A stretch of 24,161 nucleotides of DNA from Plakobranchus ocellatus. Its lineage: Eukaryota > Mollusca > Gastropoda > Plakobranchidae. The stretch covers positions 1,020,314 through 1,044,474 of the forward strand of contig BLXT01003865.1 of assembly GCA_019648995.1 (NCBI GenBank), given 5' to 3'. The notes beneath the pieces are model-generated. The model saw only the letters and a program-made list of their open reading frames with translations, ran no database searches and was not told the origin of the DNA. A program made the position numbers and the translations under genes. Numbering within the stretch: position 1 is the first letter of the stretch; each line of letters opens with the position of its first letter. This document shows positions 19,637 through 24,161 of the stretch, piece by piece.

Positions 19637-20148
19637 CTGGCATTGGGAAAAAAGAAACAAAACAGCTGTGTGTGTGCACTAGTAGAAGGTGAAAGAGATA
19701 CAGTGAGAAAATGATAGAAGCTCCTCATGCTCTGCTGAACTAAAAATTTTAAATAAAACACTAAGCAAAGATCTTAGCGATGAAACAATCTATAATAACC
19801 TCATATAAAATGAAATCAGGCCCTGGAGACTCAAACTCTGAGCTACTTTTGCACTGTTTTGTTTTGTTTGGGTTGGTTTTTTTTTACTTGTACAATTTCT
19901 TTCAACTAAGGGAGACAATCAATATTTGTAATGAAAAGAATTTACGTAGAGAAATGAAAAAAAAAAGTTCTTTTTGTCAAGATGAATCATCCTGTACAGA
20001 AATAATGTTCACAGAGCACAGAAATAATGTCCACACAATAAAGAAGTAATTTTCACAGAGCAAAAAAAAAACATCTTCACACACTAAAGAAGTTATGTTC
20101 ACACACCACAGAAGAAATATTCACAAAATAAATTAGTAATGTTTCTAC
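19637..20148 (-). other. IPO9: Last intron of IPO9 (512 bp)
   Basis: GT-AG intron, phase 0, with donor GTAGAAAC (just after CAG) and acceptor CCAATGCCAG. Its 5' end is made of a short tandem array (separate entry). The short open frame at 19780-20049 on the + strand is incidental. Confidence 0.85.
19996..20148 (-). repeat. ~22-bp tandem array abutting an IPO9 5' splice site
   Basis: On the + strand, units such as ACAGAAATAATGTTCACAGAGC recur from 19996, 20018, about 20040, 20086, 20108 and 20129. The last one runs straight into the exon boundary at 20149. Read in IPO9 sense, the intron begins with a unit (GTAGAAACATTACTAATTT) and continues with variants of GTGAACATAACTTCTTTAGT. One unit is displaced by an A-run at about 20062-20071. 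Copies are moderately diverged. Confidence 0.75.
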
Positions 20149-20213
20149 CTGAGTATTCACTTGATTATTTGGGTCATTTTGAGCATCAGGGTCATCATCT
20201 TCCTCACACTCAG
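20149..20213 (-). CDS. IPO9: IPO9 coding exon (acidic segment before C-terminus)
   Basis: The - strand acceptor is GGTTTTACAG and the donor is GTAGAA after CAG. The 65-bp exon gives two bases (CT) that complete an Ala codon begun in the previous exon, then ECEEDDDPDAQNDPNNQVNTQ ending in phase 0. The DDPD...DP pattern just ahead of the YLT-(D/E)-FL exon matches the equivalent place in importin-9, where an acidic loop leads into the final HEAT helices. Acidic stretches in importin-9 face the basic histone cargo; the precise contribution here is inferred. The exon is too short to be found by ORF length alone and was located by phase and similarity. Confidence 0.9.
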
Positions 20214-21314
20214 CTGTAAAACCTAGACACAAAACAAAATAATTATAATAACAACAAAAACATTGACTGATATTGTTCATGCAATTTCCTTTGCAAAAAA
20301 AAAACAAAGCTTGACCTAAAGGTTTTTTTTTTTAAAGTGTCAAACATAACGGTTTTTCATTACTAACTGCATTTGAATGGCCAGATGTAGAGTTTTACAT
20401 AGCTGCCAAGTTTAAAAATCTTTAAAAAAAACCATCCTATTGATGTATCGGCATGTGCTTATGATTGCAAAAAATTATGAATAAGAAAAAGCACTATTCC
20501 TGTGAGAGCAATTTAAGGACTTTGTCAAAGAATGAAGAAAAAGAGAAAGGAATGTGAGATAATTAGTAAATTGTATAAATTTATAAAAATATATCAATTA
20601 CCTGCTCATCTATAAAAAAAAAAAAAAAACAAAAAAAAACTGTCATAATCAGGAACACATCCATCACCCCTTTTTACCTTCCATCTCCTACCAAACTTCA
20701 ATACAATCTTGATCCTCATATTAAGCACTTTTTCAAACTACCCATACTAGCAAAAACTTGAAATCCATTATAAATCCCAACAGTATCCTAACAATTAACT
20801 TGCTCTTCTTCAGGACTACTTCACATCTCATCAGAAAAATATTTTCTTCTTAGTTTTTGCTTAGGTGTGCAGTATAGGGAAAATTCCTACCACTGCATAT
20901 AAAATCACCGTAATTGACTCAGTCCAAGGTCTCTAGAGACAATCATGAGATTATAATTTTGTGGAAAAACAGACTTAATGAGTAAATAACGGATTAACAG
21001 GACAAGTTGCTAAAAAAAAAAACAAAAAAAACGGAACAATTTCGTTTTGAAAGAAACACTTGGCAGCTATGGTCTCATGTTGAAAATTTAAAACAGCAAA
21101 TCTGGATGATAATTAACAAGGGTTCAATATCATTTGAACATTTCAATAATTGAAATAAAATTGGGATACCTCAAAAGGCAATTAAAAACTTTGCATTACC
21201 TCAAATGTTTGGGCACAGCTATATTGGCTACTCAAGTAACATTTAATTGATCTAAAAATAATAAAGCTTAATGTTAATTAGAAAAAGAACTGGTTGAGTT
21301 AGCAACAGCATTAC
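20214..21314 (-). other. IPO9: IPO9 intron (1,101 bp)
   Basis: GT-AG intron, phase 1, with donor GTAATG after GAAG and acceptor GGTTTTACAG. It is A-rich on the + strand with long A-runs at about 20613-20638 and 21013-21030. No coding or RNA element is recognised. Confidence 0.85.
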
Positions 21315-21405
21315 CTTCATCTGCCAAACTGTTTAAAACATCAGAAAGTGACTGGCCTCTAATGGCAAGGTCTTCATCTTCAATGTCTTCTCCTTCATCG
21401 TCTCC
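21315..21405 (-). CDS. IPO9: IPO9 coding exon (acidic loop)
   Basis: The - strand acceptor is CACTCCAATTCAG and the donor is GTAATG. Thirty codons in phase 0 plus one G encode GDDEGEDIEDEDLAIRGQ and then SLSDVLNSLADE; the trailing G plus CT of the next exon makes Ala. The first half continues the acidic run from the upstream exon; the second is an amphipathic helix-like segment. Position and character match the acidic loop within the C-terminal HEAT repeats of importin-9. The phases on both sides agree with the flanking exons, which is the main support for these boundaries. Confidence 0.9.
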
Positions 21406-22231
21406 CTGAATTGGAGTGAAAATAGAAATTCACAATCAGGAAATTCAAAAGACAAAAAATCTGCTATTTCAGTATTGATTGGCTTTATAATTTTACATGT
21501 CTCGCGACCAGTCCACATGAGATAGATGTTGATGTAACAGATCTTGGTTTTTTTCTTTTACAGAGCCTTTTTTTTTTGTAACAGTAAAAACCACCAACAT
21601 CTTGGCACAAAATCAGTTTTGGGCTTTCTGAAAGACTGAAAATTTATAAAAAAAGACACGTTATGACTCTTTTGGTCTCACCTCTAGCCATGTTCTATAT
21701 AACTGTAAGTTTTAAAGAAGGAAGTGAGAAGGGGGAGAGGGAGAGGAAGATTAAAGAGTCTGCCACTTATTTTAACTTTCCCGTGAGAACTTCTCCACTA
21801 GCTTTCCTCACTTAGATAAAGTCTGTATAAAAATCCTCGTTTAGCAGCATGACATTTCACACAGGGATTGACTGACCATCAACAAGTCACTGGTGAGCAG
21901 CTTTACAAAGCCAAAGCATTTTGCAAGCGCTTAAAAGCTGAGCAAACAAACAAAAAGATGAACATTGCCAAAAACACCAGGCTAGGCCCATAGCCTATGA
22001 CCAAATTGTTTTTCATTTGTTAATACAAAATGGCAAATTTCTGGAATACATGTCTTTTTCTTACAGATTTCCAGAATAAAGCCACAAATATCAGAAAGGA
22101 GGACAAGTCTGCACCATAAAGACATTCCTGATTGCAGTTATCCCTGACATCATGTCAATACTGCGACCATCTCTCCTACACACCCTGCTTGTAGCACATA
22201 ACTTAAAAGTCATTGGACTACAGGCTCTTAC
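21406..22231 (-). other. IPO9: IPO9 intron (826 bp)
   Basis: GT-AG intron, phase 0, with donor GTAAGAG after GAAGAT and acceptor CCAATTCAG. A purine-rich stretch on the + strand (about 21715-21752, GAAGTGAGAAGGGGGAGAGG) gives a pyrimidine tract in IPO9 sense. No other element is recognised. Confidence 0.85.
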
Positions 22232-22371
22232 ATCTTCATCTCCTTCATCCTCATCATCTTCATCATCAGCTTGTGCTTGGGTCAAGCGCTCCTCTATGGC
22301 GTTTGAAAGCTCGTTGATAAGAAGCTTGTATATCTTGACTAGAACTGGAATAGTCGTCCACTCCTCAGGTG
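22232..22371 (-). CDS. IPO9: IPO9 coding exon (PEEWTTIPVLVKI segment)
   Basis: The - strand acceptor is AATCTGTGCTAG and the donor is GTAAGAG. The first two bases (CA) complete a Thr codon from the upstream exon; 46 codons follow in phase 0. The peptide is PEEWTTIPVLVKIYKLLINE, then LSNAIEERLTQAQ, then the acidic run ADDEDDEDEGDED. The first part closely resembles the conserved importin-9 segment just after GIRTR-(A/S)-K, part of a late HEAT repeat, and the acidic end begins the loop encoded by the next exon. An open frame extends past the donor for about 47 codons and starts at an ATG inside the intron upstream, but both extensions lack family similarity. Confidence 0.95.
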
Positions 22372-22566
22372 CTAGCACAGATTAAGAAAACCACCATGAA
22401 TTATCAAATATCTCATAAAGAAGACAAAAGCTTTTCCACAATAAAAAGGCATATTTATAAATATAAAGAAAAACTGTTAACTTTGCTATCACAAATGTAA
22501 TTTTAGATGTGAAATGGAAAAAAGAAGGCAAGTAAGACTACAGAAATATTAAAACTATTCACTCAC
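22372..22566 (-). other. IPO9: IPO9 intron (195 bp)
   Basis: Short GT-AG intron, phase 1, with donor GTGAGT after TCTA and acceptor AATCTGTGCTAG. No internal feature is seen. Confidence 0.85.
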
Positions 22567-22700
22567 TAGATTTTGCTTTTGCTCGAGTACGTATTCCTTG
22601 AGAAGGCTTCACTATAAGCTCCCCCTGCACCATGATGTCCTGAAGTCGCAGGTCGTTGGTGTTGATGGCGTGCTGTAGCAGCTTACACAGTGCTAAAATG
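22567..22700 (-). CDS. IPO9: IPO9 coding exon (LLQ...GIRTRAK segment), first in window
   Basis: The - strand acceptor is CTATGCCTGCAG and the donor is GTGAGT (22561-22566). The first base C ends a codon split with an upstream exon outside or not recognised in the window; 44 codons follow and one A begins the next Thr. The peptide is [44 protein letters not shown]. The patterns KLLQ-x2-IN-x2-D-x-RLQDI and GIRTR-x-K are characteristic of importin-9. With the four downstream exons this gives the last 181 residues, against roughly 1,040 for the vertebrate protein. The rest of the gene must lie beyond 22701, most of it beyond the window. Confidence 0.93.
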
Positions 22701-22857
22701 CTGCAGGCATAGCAAACATTGATCATTTGGTTGTTTGAAATATAAACACAAACACAGACATACAAAAAACCCTGCTTATTACAAATATAATCATTTGGTT
22801 CTTGCAACTGCAAAAAAAAATTCTGCTCCTTGCAGACCTGCCAACCCCAAATTGTTC

Positions 22858-22911
22858 TCACAGGAATATTCACCTCTAGTCACAGGAATTTAGAAAGTCT
22901 CACAGGAATAT
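22858..22911. repeat. ~21-bp repeat, three copies of TCACAGGAATAT
   Basis: TCACAGGAATAT occurs at 22858, TCACAGGAATTT at 22880 and TCACAGGAATAT at 22900, with a spacing near 21 bp. It is a small intronic tandem array and no family is assigned. Confidence 0.75.
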
Positions 22912-23499
22912 GCCAGTATACAATTAAATGTGCATGGATAAAACGTATTACACCTTAATTATATACTCGACCATAGACATTCCATACCGTTTAAGTATAA
23001 TATCTGAGGACAATTAATGCATTTTCGACTCTAAAGATGCAAGAAAGTATCCCGCTACTCACTGCCATTAGTCCAATAATGTTACCATTTATCAAGCCTT
23101 AAAGACCTGTAGGCTTAGGGCCTGGATGATGAATTTTTTTAAAGGTGCACTACAATGTATAAAATTCAAAATCTAGCTAATTCAATAAAGGGTTACATGA
23201 AAAAAAAAAAAAAAAAGAAAATCTATGTCAGACAGGTCTACAGAATATCAGTAAGGCTTAACATTGTGACCCATTGTATATTAAATAAAAGAAAACATCA
23301 AATTATTTTTTCTCTATTTGAAATTACAGAGATCCTCGCAAGTCATGTTGGCCTACAATGTATTCATGTCTGTGTAGGCTAAGGCCTTGACTAAAGCCTA
23401 AATTAGATCTCGGGGACCATTATCAAATTTTGATTATACATCAAGAAACAAAATTAAGAGTGTAGCGAAATTAGAAATGTCCTGGATCTTGATGTTGCC

Positions 23500-23872
23500 T
23501 AGATCGAGAGAGAGTGAGAGAAAGAAAGAAAAAAAAGAGAGAAAGAGCGAGAATTACTGAGACATTCACAGAGTGATAAAAGAGAAACAGAGAGAGCGAG
23601 AGAGAGAGAAATAAAAAGAGAAAAAGTGAGAATTACTGAAGGACGCTCAGAGTGATAAAAGGAGAAACACACACACACAGAGAGAGAGAGAGGACAAAGA
23701 AAACATCAGAACATTGCCTAACACAACAACAAAAAATCCACATCGACGCTAATGACTGAAGAAGAGGAAAACCACATTTTTAAAACAGTAATTTAACAAA
23801 AGACTGAGACCGACACACACACACACAGAGGGGGTGTGTGTGAGAGCGAGAGAGAGAGAGAGAGAGAGAATT
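23500..23872. repeat. GA/CA-rich simple-repeat block with an inner 79-bp duplication
   Basis: The block has (GA)n, (GAAA)n and (CA)n tracts on the + strand. A longer unit including GAATTACTGA, then CAGAGTGATAAAA, occurs at 23551 and again at 23630, so part of the block is a 79-bp tandem duplication. The far end, about 23812-23870, is (AC)n followed by GTGTGTGTGAGAGCGAGAGA. In IPO9 sense the block is pyrimidine-rich. Confidence 0.85.
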
Positions 23873-24161
23873 TAGATTGGATGGTAAGGTGGCTAGGCTT
23901 CAGTGCATAAGATATTGTTATTACTTAGTGTGCAGATCTAATAGGATTTTTCAAAGTAGATCTAAAACAAAACATCATAGCTAGTATTTATAAGATAAAT
24001 GTATTATGAAAAAAATGCGGTATTAAGTTAGTTTTTGTAAATGTCAGGCAGTTTGTACGCACATCACCATTCATATGCTATAGTGTCAAAACTAGACATT
24101 GCCGGCATCTCAAATTACTTTGATCTGGGGCTGACTTGAAGGTCGGGCTGCAACTCCCAAA

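Larger units (their letters stand above)
22701..24161 (-). other. IPO9 upstream intron, no exon recognised
   Basis: The 1.46 kb upstream of the first recognised IPO9 exon shows no segment I can match to importin-9 on the - strand, so I treat it as intron. It includes three TCACAGGAAT(A/T)T copies at about 22858-22911, an A-run at 23201-23217, and a GA/CA-rich simple-repeat block at about 23500-23872. An exon at the very end of the window cannot be excluded. Confidence 0.6.

Noticed and set aside
24120-24161. Possible further IPO9 exon at the window edge (- strand)
   Set aside because: The translated frames show no importin-9 similarity I can recognise, and the sequence is truncated; not called.

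Overview
The window is eukaryotic, AT-rich nuclear DNA with spliced genes, GT-AG introns, microsatellites and small DNA transposon remnants. The two protein-coding genes I recognise are animal orthologues. Base composition, intron sizes and the frequency of TAGATCT-like words fit a lophotrochozoan invertebrate, most likely a mollusc such as a gastropod. The animal assignment is secure; the mollusc assignment is an inference.

Layout: (1) 1-5117, + strand, holds the last four coding exons of TAF3, a TFIID subunit: a short exon, a 1,033-bp exon encoding a long Ser/Pro/Lys-rich disordered region, and two exons that together encode the C-terminal PHD finger plus an Arg/Gly AT-hook-like tail. The 5' part, including the histone fold, lies upstream of the window. 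(2) 5118-19519 is about 14.4 kb without a recognisable coding exon. It starts as TAF3 3' UTR and ends as the 3' UTR of the opposite gene. It carries several unrelated short tandem arrays (30, 33, 34, about 117, 42 and about 40 bp units) and two MITE-like elements: a 353-bp element at 11440-11792 and a 794-bp pogo/Tigger-like element at 12934-13727. (3) 19520-22700, - strand, holds the last five coding exons of importin-9 (IPO9), including the acidic loop and conserved C-terminus. (4) 22701-24161 is the next IPO9 intron as far as I can see, with a GA/CA-rich simple-repeat block.

The two genes are tail-to-tail. TAF3 carries an H3K4me3-reading PHD finger into TFIID. Importin-9 and its yeast relative Kap114 import H2A-H2B, and Kap114 also imports TBP. 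No operon-like relation is implied.

The most unusual structure is in TAF3 intron 3. A tandem array of a roughly 78-bp unit leads up to exon 4, and each unit looks like a copy of the authentic 3' splice-site module (ATTACT segment, pyrimidine tract, AG, and GCTGTGT resembling the start of exon 4). This gives six decoy acceptors ahead of the true one. Every decoy reads into a stop codon before the second half of the PHD finger. A second notable signal is a visible switch of A/T strand skew near 15.4-15.6 kb, next to a well-formed poly(A) signal, suggesting that both transcription units extend far into the apparent gene desert.
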